Assembly: GCF_030463535.1 (NCBI RefSeq)
Contig: NC_132878.1
Coordinates: 26,112,425 to 26,176,424 of the forward strand
Source of the DNA: Salminus brasiliensis
Taxonomy: Eukaryota > Chordata > Actinopteri > Characiformes > Bryconidae
DNA: 64,000 nucleotides
Reading direction: 5' to 3'
Shown one piece after another: positions 49,873 to 61,915 of the stretch. Positions within the stretch are counted from its first letter, which is position 1; every line of letters begins with the position of its first letter. Below the pieces are notes generated by a model. It did no database searches and was not told the origin of the DNA. It saw only the letters and a program-made list of their open reading frames with translations. A program made the translations under genes and the position numbers.

Positions 49873-50295
49873 ACATACATTGCAGAAAATCTTCTCTGGT
49901 TTTTGGCTCTGAGGATAAAATCTGAACTGCTGCAGCTGTGGAGACACACAAACACAACAGTCCAACAGCATGAATAGAATAAAACAGAGTAGAGCAGAAT
50001 AGAATAGAATTAAAATGTTCCTGAAGATTAAAGATAAAGTTTAAAACGTAAAAACAATCTTTATTTCTAAGAAACTTAGAAGATCAGTCATTTCAGTCTT
50101 TCTCTCTCTCTCTAAAACAGGATTTACCTGTTGATAAATATAACAGTTTTGTAGAAATATGAGAGAAGTAATAACAGTAATAATAGAAGAACAGCAATAA
50201 TACAATAATTCATGTAAAGCAAATAAATGATATTTTTAAAGGGTGCTCTTTTAAATGTATGTGAATTACACTGATCAGTTACCAGCATCTTTCTC

Positions 50296-50352
<57 letters not shown>

Positions 50353-53300
50353 GGTCTAATGAAATATGACACTCTGTTACAGTGTGAATCTGTAAAGGTG
50401 GACCAATTCCAGCCACCAGAGGGCAGCGGTAGTCCGATAATCAGTCCTAACTCCCAGCACCTGGTGAGCTGAGTATATATACTCCTCAAGGAACAACCAG
50501 AGTCGCTGGTCCTTTGTGGAGCACATGGTGTTTACAACATACAGGCGGTTATTTGGTGTCGTTTCATACACAGTGTTCCTTCTGTCTTGTCTCTTTTGAA
50601 AAGTTAGGTCTCACCCTTCCCTATTTTCCAATTCCTGTTCAAAAGAAGGCAGTGAGGTTTCTCCATCCCCTTCTCCTAGTTTACTCATTTATCTTTAGGA
50701 AGAACTGGAGGTTCAAGGAACCTTCCTCCTTTCCCTCCTTATTTTTCTGCCATAGCTTTGTTTGGCAGTCCAAGCTATTTAGTTCGCCTCAGTTCAAAGA
50801 AGGCAGCCAGCGTCCCCTGACATCGTTGTCTGGTTTTCCCGCTCAAACCCTCCCCTGTGCAGTGGTAAAGTAGTGGTAAAGTACCTGGTTTCTGATCCCG
50901 TGGACCTGGGTTCAATTCCCACTGAAAGTTGGGATATCATTAAGTTCTGATACCCATGCCTTTCTGTTCCACATCTTGACAGCTAAGTGTTTAGGTCATA
51001 TTCTAACTACCACTGGTAGCTCTATCAGTAGGGCCCTGGACTAGTTCTATTAGTGCTACCATTACAGAATCAGCTGCTGGACACAGTTGGTGGCTGCAGT
51101 GCTTGGTCAGTGTGTGGAGGAACAGTAAGAGGAACAGAGTTCAATTAGATCATTTCTATGGAGCTCAGAGGAAACTTGTCTCACTTGTCCTCTTTCTGTC
51201 CAAGTAAAGATTCCCATCCTTATGTCTGACAGCAGGACAGCTGCTCTTACCATGTGGAGGGATCTTCCAGAACTCCTCTCTGCAGAATTCCTCTAGTCGC
51301 TCTTTCAGCTCAGAGACAGATTTCCTCACTCCATCAAATGAGGGATGTTGATGGACAGGAATGCTGGCTGAGTCCTCAGATCCAGAAGAGACACAGAGAG
51401 CCTGGAAACTCTACAGAGAGAAGAAACACAGTGGAGGAAGATGAAGATGAAGGTGGAGAAGAGAGATGAAGGAGATCAGAGCAAATGAGACTAAAGAGAA
51501 AGTTGGGATTACAGCAGCTTCCTCTGTAGATCAGTGAGTGTTACCTGGAGGAAATGGAGGTGATCCTCTGTGTGTGAAAACTGCTCCAGCTCAGTGTGTC
51601 TCCTCTTTAGATCAGCCATCTCCTGCTGCAGTTTCTTCAGGAGTTCTTCAGCTCCACTCAGTTCAGCCTTCTCCTGAGCTCTGATCAGCTTTGTTACCTC
51701 AGAGCGCTTTTTCTCAATTGAGCGGATCAGCTCAGTAAAGATCCTCTCACTGTCCTCCACTGCTGACTGTGCAGAGCGCTGTTACACACACACACACACA
51801 CACACACAGAGTGAATATTCTCTAGAAGGCTAATGTAGCAGTGGTGTAAAAGTACTCTGATTCTGATGAGATCTGAGTAACAGTAAGAGTGAAGGAAAGG
51901 AGCTGGAGGAAGAATCAATCAGAGTAAAGAGGAAATATTTGCTTCATAAAGGGAAGAAAGGAAAAGTGAAAGCTGCAATGAATCAAATCACTTCTAATGA
52001 ATGTGATCTTTAGCAGAGCTGTTTCAGTACTGTGACCTGATCTGGAACCTGACTGGAATTGTTCAAAAACATCATATTTTTATTTATTTGTGTAAAGATT
52101 CAATTTTCTAGTATTTTTCTGAACCATAGTAGGTTGGACTCATGTTTGAGGTAAACACTAAAACACAGAACAGTACTGAAGATCCTCACATTCTGATTAT
52201 TAGATCTTTGTGTTGATTAATGTTGTAAAAAAGCATAGCAGGTAAATATTTCAGCTTTTTTACTGTAAAGCCGTTCTAACAACAACTGGAAGCTCATATT
52301 TGATCAGTAACAGATCATTTGTTCAGGAAATGTAGTAAAAATAAGGTAACCTTGTTTATGTGGAGTCTGACACTGTATTACACACTGTTATCTATAAACA
52401 TGGAAAAGAAATGATCTGTGTGTTGTCAGGTTTTATAGATTAGAAATAGCTACATTAGCCTCAGTCCTTCACTGCAGAACTGAAAAGCAAACTTCAGACC
52501 CCGAACAGCTTTTGACTCTGTTTGGGAAAAGGAGAAAAACTGTGTCTTTCTGTTCTCACCTTAAGAGTGTTCACTGTCTGTTCCAGCTCCTGCAGCTTCT
52601 TCTGCTTCTCCTGGATCCTCTGCTGGAGTCTCTCCTGCATCTCTTTTAGCTGAGTCTATGAACAAACACATTTGATGATGTTTATGAATTTGTGTGAATT
52701 ATTAACTCTTCCGTACAAACAGCATTTGAACTCATTCCTTCAAAATCTATGTACTAAAATCAAGAACCGACTTTCTTTAACTCAATCAAGTGATTAATGA
52801 AACTCCTTCTGGATGAGGAATCTAATTAGTCTGAGCTGATTCTGAATGATCTAACAGTTCTCACCTGTTTCCTGCTTCTTTCTGTTGTAGCTGAGACTGT
52901 ATCGTGTCCCCTGTGATCCTCCATTGTACATAATAAGCAGATAGAGCTCTGATCAGTACGACAGTAGATCTCGATCAGTCTGTCATGCTGAGAGCAGATC
53001 TTCTCTTGTAGCTGGGTGGACGCTTTGACCAGCTTGTGCTTATTCAAGGCAGAAACTTCATAGTGAGGTTTAAGATGAGTTTCACAAAAGGAGGCCAGAC
53101 ACGTCAGACAGGACTTGATGGCTTTGAGTTTTCTCCCGGTGCAGAAATCACACTCCACATCTCCAGGTCCAGCGTAACGGGGAGCAGGAGAAGCAGCTTG
53201 GAGTTGTGTCTTCTTCAGTTTCTTCACCACTTCAGCCATAACGTTGTTCTTGCGTAGAACAGGCCTTGGAGTGAACGTCTCTCTGCACTGGGGGCAGCTG

Positions 53301-53455
53301 TAGACCCCCCTCTGTTCATCCTGATCCCAGCAGCCATTAATACACACCATACAGAAACTGTGTCCACAGTGGATGGTCACTGGATCCTTCAGCAGATCCA
53401 GACAGACTGGACAGCTGAACTGCTCGTGATCTACTGAAATACTGGCCTCTGCCAT
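48961..53455 (-). CDS. ftr-like: finTRIM gene 5
   Basis: Coding exons are 52865-53455, 52560-52655, 51545-51778, 51251-51410, 49879-49935 and 48961-49490, giving 555 residues, intact. It is the most distinct 5' half: RKNNVMAEVVKKL after the RING, EVSALNKHK in the B-box region, SICLLCTMEDH in B-box 2, QERLQQ in exon 2, and VTKLI, LLKKLQ and LEQFSH in exon 3. The PRY motif is LDSNT instead of LDPNT. The SPRY has SGGIGWV, GFGRN-type and GFYVSRGTV loops. Introns 1, 2 and 3 are shortened by deletions. The intron 3 poly(A) signal of the other genes is gone. Confidence 0.92.
49816..49869 (-). repeat. CG and CA repeats after the exon 5 donor, gene 5
   Basis: A CA tract of about 17 units near the donor (49835-49869), followed deeper in the intron by a CGCGCGCGC run (49817-49825) unique to this copy. 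Confidence 0.75.
50375..51060 (+). repeat. Composite LTR-like/SINE-like block, intron 4 of gene 5
   Basis: Exact CTCF core at 50413-50425, TATA box near 50473, B-box at 50909-50919. Confidence 0.4.
51784..51807 (-). repeat. GT repeat at the exon 3 acceptor, gene 5
   Basis: Twelve units. About 90 bases of intron beyond it that are kept in the other genes are deleted here. Confidence 0.85.
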
Positions 53456-53500
53456 TTTCCTGCACTTCTAGGCTGAGAGAGAGCAGCACTCTGAGATCAC

Positions 53501-53510
53501 TTTCGTTTTC
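53501..53510 (-). promoter_or_regulatory. ISRE core, gene 5 (GAAAACGAAA form)
   Basis: Minus-strand GAAAACGAAAGTG, 46 nt upstream of the ATG. Confidence 0.65.
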
Positions 53511-53560
53511 TCTGAACTGAGCAAGAGTGACTTCCTGCTTTCCTGCTGCTCAGAGTGTCA

Positions 53561-53563
53561 CAG

Positions 53564-53611
<48 letters not shown>

Positions 53612-53674
53612 GAGGGAGAGAGAGAGAGAGAGGGAGAGAGAGAGAGGGAGATAGAGAGAGAGAGAGAGAGAGAG
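53561..53674. repeat. GA repeat in the gene 5 5' flank, expanded
   Basis: About 110 bases with regular GGGA interruptions, the longest GA tract in the window. Confidence 0.85.
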
Positions 53675-54640
53675 GACAGAACTGATTGGTGGACTGGGAA
53701 TTAAATATCTTGCACTTTTGCAGAACACATGACCGTTTAACTATTAGCTAAATTCATCAGCAAGAAATACAGCATTAAGTGGCTTTTAAACGTAGTGCTT
53801 CTCATGATCCAGTAGGGAGATAAGCACGCTTGACTAAATCCCACATGGTGGTAGACAGATTATTAGGTACAGGAGTCCTTTTTTGACATTATTTTATGGA
53901 CTGTTACAGATTCTCTGCTTCTGCCTGTGTGTGTGTTGAAGCCTGCCTGCCTTTACGACTGAGTTTTAGACAAGCCCTAATGAATCCGCTCTGCACAAGC
54001 AGCCTGCTTTAACCCCTTCATTACAGTTTGTACTTTAGATGCATTTCACTCTGTTTTTTTATTTATTATTCACCATTTTATTAACAGTGATACCCTGTGT
54101 TCATTAAAGAAGCATTTTACTGTTCATTGTTAGAACAGTAAGATTCTGTTAAATGTCCGATAACCTTCCTGGCAATCATTTTAACAGTAGATTATTTTTT
54201 TTTTACAGTGCATATGCAGTAGATTTAGGCTTCTGTCTTAGTGTGTGATAGAGTAGGAGTAATTAGCTCACATGTAGCCTTAGTTTACAGGTAGACTGAC
54301 CACACTGGATAACTTGAAGTAGAGTGGATGAATAAAGTATATGTATAGAGGCCCCTGAAATGACAAAAAGTAAAGTGACATGCAGCAGTTTTAAAGAATC
54401 TAGGTATGCTTAGTTTAAATATGAACAGTAGTGCAAATTTGAGCTTATAGACTCTTAAAGTGACGTGTGTACTTGATAATGCAGAGTTCAGTATTGAGTT
54501 TGTGTGTTTTGTGTGCAGGTTCCAGAGTTTGTATGTTAATGGGGTGAAAGGGAAATGGGAGGAAGGGCAGGAAGAGAGTTGAGCATCCTGGCTACCTGGT
54601 GGACTGAGCTTTCCCTTAGTCTGCTGGTTTTAGCCTTTCC
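53675..54640. other. 5' flank of gene 5 and unrelated sequence
   Basis: The first 200 bases match the other flanks. The match is then patchy and ends at about 54140, where the LTR-like element would start; it is absent here. The remainder is AT-rich sequence with no supported gene, including T-run and ACAGTGC ends of a transposon kind near 54195-54210. Confidence 0.45.
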
Positions 54641-55247
54641 GAGTGATGCTTGGTAAGTCATGTCGGGAGGGGAAAGAGGTGCAGGAGATCTTTTCAGCTG
54701 CTCTCACGATGCGCTGAAGGATCTTGCGTCAGGAAGTGGCACAGGCGCCGTGCCACACAGTGATGCAGCTTGTCAGGATGCTCTCGATAGCACCCCTGTA
54801 AAAGGTGCACATGATGAGGGTTGGGGCTCTGGCTCTTCTCAGCTTGTGGAGGAAGTAGAGGCGCAGGTGAGCTTTCCTGGCCAGTGATGCTGAATTGTTG
54901 CTTCTGGAGCGTGCTCTCCCAGGAACTTGCTGGGAGTACATTTTTATGCAGTTCACAACAACCTTTATCTTCTCAACGTTCAGAGAGAGATTGCTGTGTC
55001 TGCACCCCAGGGTCAGTTGGGTCACCTCGTCTCTGTAGCTTTATTCTCATCATTAATGCTCATGAGACCTACTACAGTTGTGTTGTCCGTAAACGTAATG
55101 AAGATGTTGGAACTGTGCAAAGGGGTGCAGTTGTGTGTCAGGAGAGTGAATAGAAGAGGGCTCCACACACATCCTTGGGGGACCGCTGTGCTCAGTGTGA
55201 TGGTGCTGGACGTGTTACTGCCTGTGGTCTCCCGGTCAGGAAGTCTA
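54641..55247 (-). repeat. LINE reverse transcriptase fragment, antisense, different family
   Basis: On the minus strand, broken frames read LSLNVEKIKVVVN, LYFLHKLRRARAP and FYRGAIESILTSCITVW, the C-terminal region of a fish LINE reverse transcriptase. It differs from the other LINE fragments in family and orientation. It replaces the left part of the spacer seen elsewhere. The spacer resumes at about 55248 (GCAGTAACAGTTTATTTTAC). Confidence 0.7.
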
Positions 55248-57030
55248 TTGCAGTAACAGTTTATTTTACTGGGTGCTGGTTTACACTACTCTACATGTCA
55301 CAGAGGGAGAAACATGCCCTCGTTTTGGGGGGATTTCATGGAGTTGAGCGCTTTCACACGGTGTAATGGAGTTTGGGCGACCCCTAGTGGCAATTGGTGA
55401 ACTGCAGCTAGACTTAGCTTTGGTGCTTCTGAGCTGCGGTCCTTCAGCAGCAGACTGTGCTTCTAACGCTGGGGGCAGGAGCACAGCTCCGTGTTTTGTT
55501 GCTAAATTCAGATTAAAAACGTGTTTCAGTTAAAAATCCTCTACTCACTTAAACTATCATACAGATGAGCAAGTGTTGAGATGAAGACTGCACTGTTTTA
55601 GCTCGTAGTTCAGCTTTTATCAGCTTCGTCTTCGTTTCTCTGTCGTGAGTTTGGGTGAGGAGAACATGAGGCTCCATTTTCCTCTGTTTTCTCCAGTCCT
55701 GCTAGCGGTGGATGAACTAAGCCATGTTTTACTTTCATTAGAGATATTAGTATTTCTTTACCCAGCTTAAACCTGATCTGCAGTCATCACACCACCTAGA
55801 AGACTTTGAATCTCTCCAGGCCTTTTTTCCATTTCCAGTCTGAAATTACACTCCCACATCTTGAGGCTTTCTGCTCCAGCCTTATATAAACTAGAGGCAA
55901 TTTCACCAGTTACTGAAAAGCCTTCACTTTCGGAGTAGAAAACATGTAGAGATATTGAAATTGATCTGCAGTGGTCAAAATATGATAAAAACCACAAAAA
56001 GAATTTTCCTGAATTTCATTTTAAAATCTAGATTTTAGAGACTATAAACTGAAGCCTTCATGTCCCCCAAAACTTTCTGCTTTGGACTCTCGTGTCACCA
56101 TGGGTCTACTTTCACCAGGCAACATTTGGAGCTGATCCCTCCTCCTGATTTGAAGTTCTTCTAGCTGGAGCTGACAGTGAACAGGCAGCTTCTCCAAGTG
56201 TCCTTTTAGAGTCTCCAAAGTCTCCAACCTCTCCATCATAAGAACAACTCATTTTACTGCAGGAAAGGGATCGTGTATTATCTGCACTTGATGGCAACAT
56301 GTTATCCTGTATTTCTTCACCTTCTTTGACAAACTTACGTCATCCACCAGTTCTGATTGAATATTTTATTCTAGTGCCAAACCAAGAGCAATCACTAGTA
56401 GATAAGAGCAAAGAGGCAGGAGGGTCTAGTTTCACCTTTGCTTGTTTTATTTAGTCAGGTTTTGTTATTCTAGCTTTCACAGCTCTCACTGCTGTCCGAC
56501 CCTCTGATTCACTTTCCCGTTCCAACTCGGTCAAAATCTCTCCAACAGCATAAAATACTTTCTTCTATGGTTTCTGAGTTGGTTTTGAAGCAATTTTTAT
56601 TGATTATTGCTGCCAATAATTTCTTCCTTCCTGAGAAGCTGCTTCAGGAAACAATCCTTCTGAAGGAAAAAGGTTCTGGAGCTCAGATTTGAGAAGCTTC
56701 AGAGCTGCATGAATGAAATGCTGGATTTCTGATGGAAATCCATGATGTGAGCTGACAGACTGTAGATGAGCTGGTGTGAAAGGACTCCTTCACATCCTCA
56801 CCTAATGCTTCCTTTTCCATCAGCTGTGTTACTGACAACCCTCTGAACTCTTCATCTGCGGCTGTTTAAACACTTAAGCAGCAGAGAGGCTGAGAGAATG
56901 TGGGTTCAGCTCTGTGGAGAAGACGTGAAGAAGAGTCTTCATGTGAAGAGCTTCATCTTTTTCTCTCAGTTAATGAATGAAAGAGAAATGTAGGAGATTC
57001 TTTTCAGATCTACAAGATTTAACACACACA
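55248..57030. other. Conserved spacer 6, right part only
   Basis: CTCF-like motif at 55378-55390. Short unexplained frames at 55281-55484, 55767-55997 and 56042-56239. Minus-strand AATAAA at 56596-56601 for gene 6. The left part of the spacer and the usual LINE are missing. Confidence 0.55.
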
Positions 57031-58359
57031 TCACTTCTTATCACATAACCTCACAGTTCCTTTATAAACCCAGAACCCAGCGTAGAGCGGCTGAGTGAAT
57101 GTGGTGTGGAGTGTGTGTAGGAGGGTCATTGTGTCAGAGACGCTGTAGAAGGACAGAGTTCCTGCACTGTGATCCACATACACTCCTATTCTGGAGGAAG
57201 GTGGAGCTGAGAGCTTAGTCCGAATGTTGTTGTGGAGGAAAGAGAGAGAGGAGGAACACTCCAGACTCCAGGACTGACTATTGCATCCAAACCCACACGC
57301 TTTACCCCCTCCTTTCCTGCTGATCCCTTTATATGAGACTGATATGTACACACAGCCAATTCCCCCACTGCTCCACTCAACCTCCCAGTAACAGCGTCCA
57401 CACACACTCTCCTTACACAACACCTGAGACCAGCTGTTAAACCTCTCTGGATGATCAGAGTATGACTGGACTTCTTTACTCCACATCACCACTCTGTTCT
57501 TCTCAGACAGTCTGAGGTAATTATTTACTGTGTTGGGAGCCAGAGTCAGTCGACAGTAATCTACAGAAAAGTAAAGAAAAGAAAAGTTAAATTATTTAAA
57601 GTAAAACACTGTTGCTGAGTGTGTGTGTGCTTGTGTGTGTGTGTGTGTTTAATTCAGTATATGTCTGTGTGTGTTTGTCTTTTAATGTGTGTGAATTTAT
57701 TTAATTTAGTGTCGTGTTTGTGTGTGTTGGGTATGTATGTGTTTTGTGAATGTGTGTGTGTATGGATGTGAGTGTTCCTTTTAAATGGTTTGTGTTTGTA
57801 TGTTTTCTTTGTGTGTGTGTGTGTGTGATATTGTTTTAATGTGTGTTTAATTCAGCAATTGTGTTTGTTTGGTATGTCTGTTTGTGTGTGTGTGTGTGTT
57901 ACACATACATTGCAGAAAATCTTCTCTGGTTTTTGGCTCTGAGGATAAAATCTGAACTGCTGCAGCTGTGGAGACACACAAACACAACAGTCCAACAGCA
58001 TGAATAGAGTAGAATAGAATAGAATAAAATAGAATAGAGTAGAGTAGAATAGAATAGAGTAGAGTAGAATTAAAATGTTCATGAAGATTAAAGATAAAGT
58101 TTAAAACGTAAAAACAATCTTTATTTCTAAGAAACTTTGGAGAAGATCAGTCCTTTCAGTCTTTCTCTCTCTCTCTAAAACAGGATTTACCTGTTGATAA
58201 ATATAACAGTTTTGTAGAAATATGAGAGAAGTAATAACAGTAATAATAGAAGAACAGCAATAATACAATAATTCATGTAAAGCAAATAAATGATATTTTT
58301 AAAGGGTGCTATTTTAAATGTATGTGAATTACACTGATCAGTTATCAGCATCTTTCTCG

Positions 58360-58410
<51 letters not shown>

Positions 58411-59897
58411 GTCTAATGAAATATGACACTCTGTTACAGTGTGAATCTGTAAAGGTGGACCAATTCCAGCCACCAGAGGGGAGCGGTAGTCCGATAATCA
58501 GTCCTAACTCCCAGCACCTGGTGAGCTGAGTATATATACTCCTCAAGGAACAACCAGAGTGGCTGGTTCTTTGTGGAGCACATAGTGTTTGCAACATACA
58601 GGTGGTTATTTGGTGTTGTTTCATACACAGTGTTCCTTCTGTCTTGTCTCTTTTGGAAAGTTAGGTCTCACCCTTCCCTACTTTCCAATTCCTGTTTAAA
58701 AGAAGGCAGTGAGGTTTCTCCATCCCCTTCTCCTAGTTTACTCATTTATCTTTAGGAAGAACTGGAGGTTCAAGGAACCTTCCTCCTTTCCCTCCTTATT
58801 TTTCTGCCGTAGCTTTGTTTGGGAGTCCAAGCTATTTAGTTCGCCTCAGTTTAAAGAAGGCAGCCAGCCTCCCCTGACATCGTTGTCTGGTTTTCCCGCT
58901 CAAACCCTCCCCTGTGCAGTGGTAAAGTAGTGGTAAAGTACCTGGTTTCTGATCCCGTGGACCTGGGTTCAATTCCAACTGAAAGTTGGGATATCATTAA
59001 GTTCTGATACCCATGCCTTTCTGTTCCACATCTTGACAGCTAAGTGTTTAGGTCATATTCTAACTACCACTGGTAGCTCTATCGGTAGGGCCCTGGAATA
59101 GTCCCGCTAGTGCTACCATTACAGAATCAGCTGCTGGACACAGGTGGTGGCTGCAGTGCGTGGTCAGTGTGTAGAGGAACAGTAAGAGGAACAGAGTTTA
59201 ATTAGATCATTTCTATGGAGCTCAGAGGAAACTTGTCTCACTTGTCCTCTTTCTGTCCAAGTAAAGATTCCCATCCTTATGTCTGACAGCAGGACAGCTG
59301 CTCTTACCATGTGGAGGGATCTTCCAGAACTCCTCTCTGCAGAATTCCTCTAGTCGCTCTTTCAGCTCAGAGACAGATTTCCTCACTCCATCAAATGAGG
59401 GATGTTGATGGACCGGAATGCTGGCTGAGTCCTCAGATCCAGAAGAGACACAGAGAGACTGGAAACTCTACAGAGAGAAGAAACACAATGGAGGAAGATG
59501 AAGGTGGAGAAGAGAGATGAAGGAGATCAGAGCAAATGAGACTAAAGAGAGAGTTGGGATTACAGACAGCTTTATTTAGTGGAGCTTAATGAACTTCTGC
59601 TGAGAGGAGCTTTACAAGCTTGATGAGGAGCAGCTTCCTCTGTAGATCAGTGAGTGTTACCTGGAGGAAATGGAGGTGATCCTCTGTGTGTGAAAGCTGC
59701 TCCAGCTCAGTGTGTCTCCTCTTTAGATCAGCCATCTCCTGCTGCAGTTTCTCCAGGAGTTCTTCAGCTCCACTCAGTTCAGCCTTCTCCTGAGCTCTGA
59801 TCAGCTCTGTTACCTCAGAGCGCTTTTTCTCAATGGAGCGGATCAGCTCAGTAAAGATCCTCTCACTGTCCTCCACTGCTGCCTGTGCAGAGCGCTG

Positions 59898-59930
<33 letters not shown>

Positions 59931-61726
59931 GAATATCCTCTGTTACACAACACTCCTTGTCTCAGATGTAGTCGATCAGCTCAGTCATGTTTGGTGTGTG
60001 AAGTCTGGTTCTCTAGGTTTCACTGGAGCTACAAGGCTAATGTAGCAGTGGTGTAAAAGTACTCTGATTCTGATGAGATCTGAGTATTAGTAAGAGTGAA
60101 AGAAAGGAGCTGGAGGAAGAATCAATCAGAGTAAAGAGGAAATATTTGCTTCATAAAGGGAAGAAAGGAAAAGTGAAAGCTGCAATGAATCAAATCACTT
60201 CTAATGAATGTGATCTTTAGCAGAGCTGTTCCAGTACTGTGACCTGATCTGGATCCTGACTGGAATTGTTCAAAAACATCATATTTTTATTTATTTGTAT
60301 AAAGACAATTTTTCTAGTATTTTACTGAACCACAGTAGGTTGGACTCATGTTTGAGGTAAACACTAAAACACAGAACAGTACTGAAGATCCTCACATTCT
60401 GATTATTAGATCTTTGTGTTGATTAATGTTGTAAAAAAGCATAGCAGGTAAATATTTCTGCTTTTTTACTGTAAAGCCGTTCTAACAACAACTGGAAGCT
60501 CATATTCGATCAGTAACAGATCATTTGTTCAGGAAATGTAGTAAAAATAAGGTAACCTTGTTTATGTGGAGTCTGACACTGTATTACACACTGTTATCTA
60601 TAAACATGGAAAAGAAATGATCTGTGCGTTTGTCAGGTTTTATAGATTAGAAATAGCTACATTAGCCTCAGTCCTTCACTGCAGAACTGAAAAGCAAACT
60701 TCAGACCCCGAACAACTTTTGACTCTGTTTGGGAAAAGGAGAAAAACTGTGTTTTTCTGTTCTCACCTTAAGAGTGTTCACTGTCTGTTCCAGCTCCTGC
60801 AGCTTCTTCTGCTTCTCCTGGATCCTCTGCTGGAGTTTCTCCTGCATCTCTTTTAGCTGAGTCTATGAACAAACACATTTGATGATGTTTATGAATTTAT
60901 GTGAATTATGATCTAGATGGGTAGATGGGTGTTGGCTGGTTACACATTCACTAACTGCTCTGATCAGTTTATTGAACTCTTCTGTACAAACAGCATTTGA
61001 ACTCATTCCTTCAAAATCTATGTACTAAAATCAAGAACCGACTTTCTTTAACTCAATCAAGTGATTAATGAAACTCCTTCTGGATGAGGAATCTAATTAG
61101 TCTGAGCTGATTCTGAATGATCTAACAGTTCTCACCTGTTTCCTGCTTCTTTCTGTTGTAGCTGAGACTGTATCGTGTCCCCTGTGATCCTCCATTGTGC
61201 ATAAATAGCAGATAGAGCTCTGATCAGTACGACAGTAGATCTCGATCAGTCTGTCATGCTGAGAGCAGATCTTCTCTTGTAGCTGGGTGGACGCTTTGAC
61301 CAGCTTGTGCTTCTTCAAGGCAGGAACTTCATAGTGAGGTTTAAGATGAGTTTCACAAAAGGAGGCCAGACCCATCAGACAGGACTTGATGGCTTTGAGT
61401 TTTCTCCCGGTGCAGAAATCACACTCCACATCTCCAGGTCCAGCGTAACGGGGAGCAGGAGAAGCAGCTTGGAGTTGTGTCTTCTTCAGTTTCTCCACCA
61501 CTTCAGCCAGCATGTTGTTCCTGCGTAGAACAGGCCTTGGAGTGAACGTCTCTCTGCACTGGGGGCAGCTGTAGACCCCCCTCTGTTCATCCTGATCCCA
61601 GCAGCCATTAATACACACCATACAGAAACTGTGTCCACAGTGGATGGTCACTGGATCCTTCAGCAGATCCAGACAGACTGGACAGCTGAACTGCTCGTGA
61701 TCTACTGAAATACTGGCCTCTGCCAT
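57031..61726 (-). CDS. ftr-like: finTRIM gene 6, B-box 1 cysteine lost
   Basis: Coding exons are 61136-61726, 60767-60862, 59661-59894, 59308-59467, 57909-57965 and 57031-57560, giving 555 residues, intact. The RING is complete (TIHCGHSFCMVC). In B-box 1 the fourth ligand, C119, is glycine (SCLMGLASFC; plus-strand a-to-c at 61372). The PRY motif is LAPNT. The B30.2 exon is nearly that of gene 1 (GGGKACGFGC, GFWVYKGTV), while introns 1-3 and the promoter resemble gene 2, so the gene is a mosaic. It could still be a working ligase through the RING and B-box 2. Confidence 0.92.
57883..57899 (-). repeat. CA repeat after the exon 5 donor, gene 6
   Basis: Eight units, the shortest of the six. Confidence 0.8.
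58432..59110 (+). repeat. Composite LTR-like/SINE-like block, intron 4 of gene 6
   Basis: CTCF-like motif at 58470-58482 with one mismatch, TATA box near 58532, B-box at 58966-58976. Confidence 0.4.
59571..59576 (-). terminator. Intronic poly(A) signal, intron 3 of gene 6
   Basis: AATAAA 9 nt after the in-frame TAA (59586-59588). Confidence 0.55.
59900..59927 (-). repeat. GT repeat at the exon 3 acceptor, gene 6
   Basis: Fourteen units, as in gene 2. Confidence 0.85.
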
Positions 61727-61771
61727 TTTCCTGCACTTCTAGACTGAGAGAGAGCAGCACTCTGAGATCAC

Positions 61772-61781
61772 TTTCGTTTTC
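61772..61781 (-). promoter_or_regulatory. ISRE core, gene 6 (GAAAACGAAA form)
   Basis: Minus-strand GAAAACGAAAGTG, 46 nt upstream of the ATG. The dinucleotide matches genes 4 and 5, although the surrounding flank is gene 2-like. Confidence 0.65.
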
Positions 61782-61830
61782 TCTGAACTGAGCAGGAGAG
61801 ACTTCCTGCTTTCCTGCTGCTCAGAGTGTC

Positions 61831-61840
61831 ACAGAGAGGG

Positions 61841-61903
<63 letters not shown>

Positions 61904-61915
61904 GGGAGATAAAGA
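61831..61915. repeat. GA repeat in the gene 6 5' flank
   Basis: About 80 bases of GA with GGGA interruptions near the right end. Confidence 0.85.
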
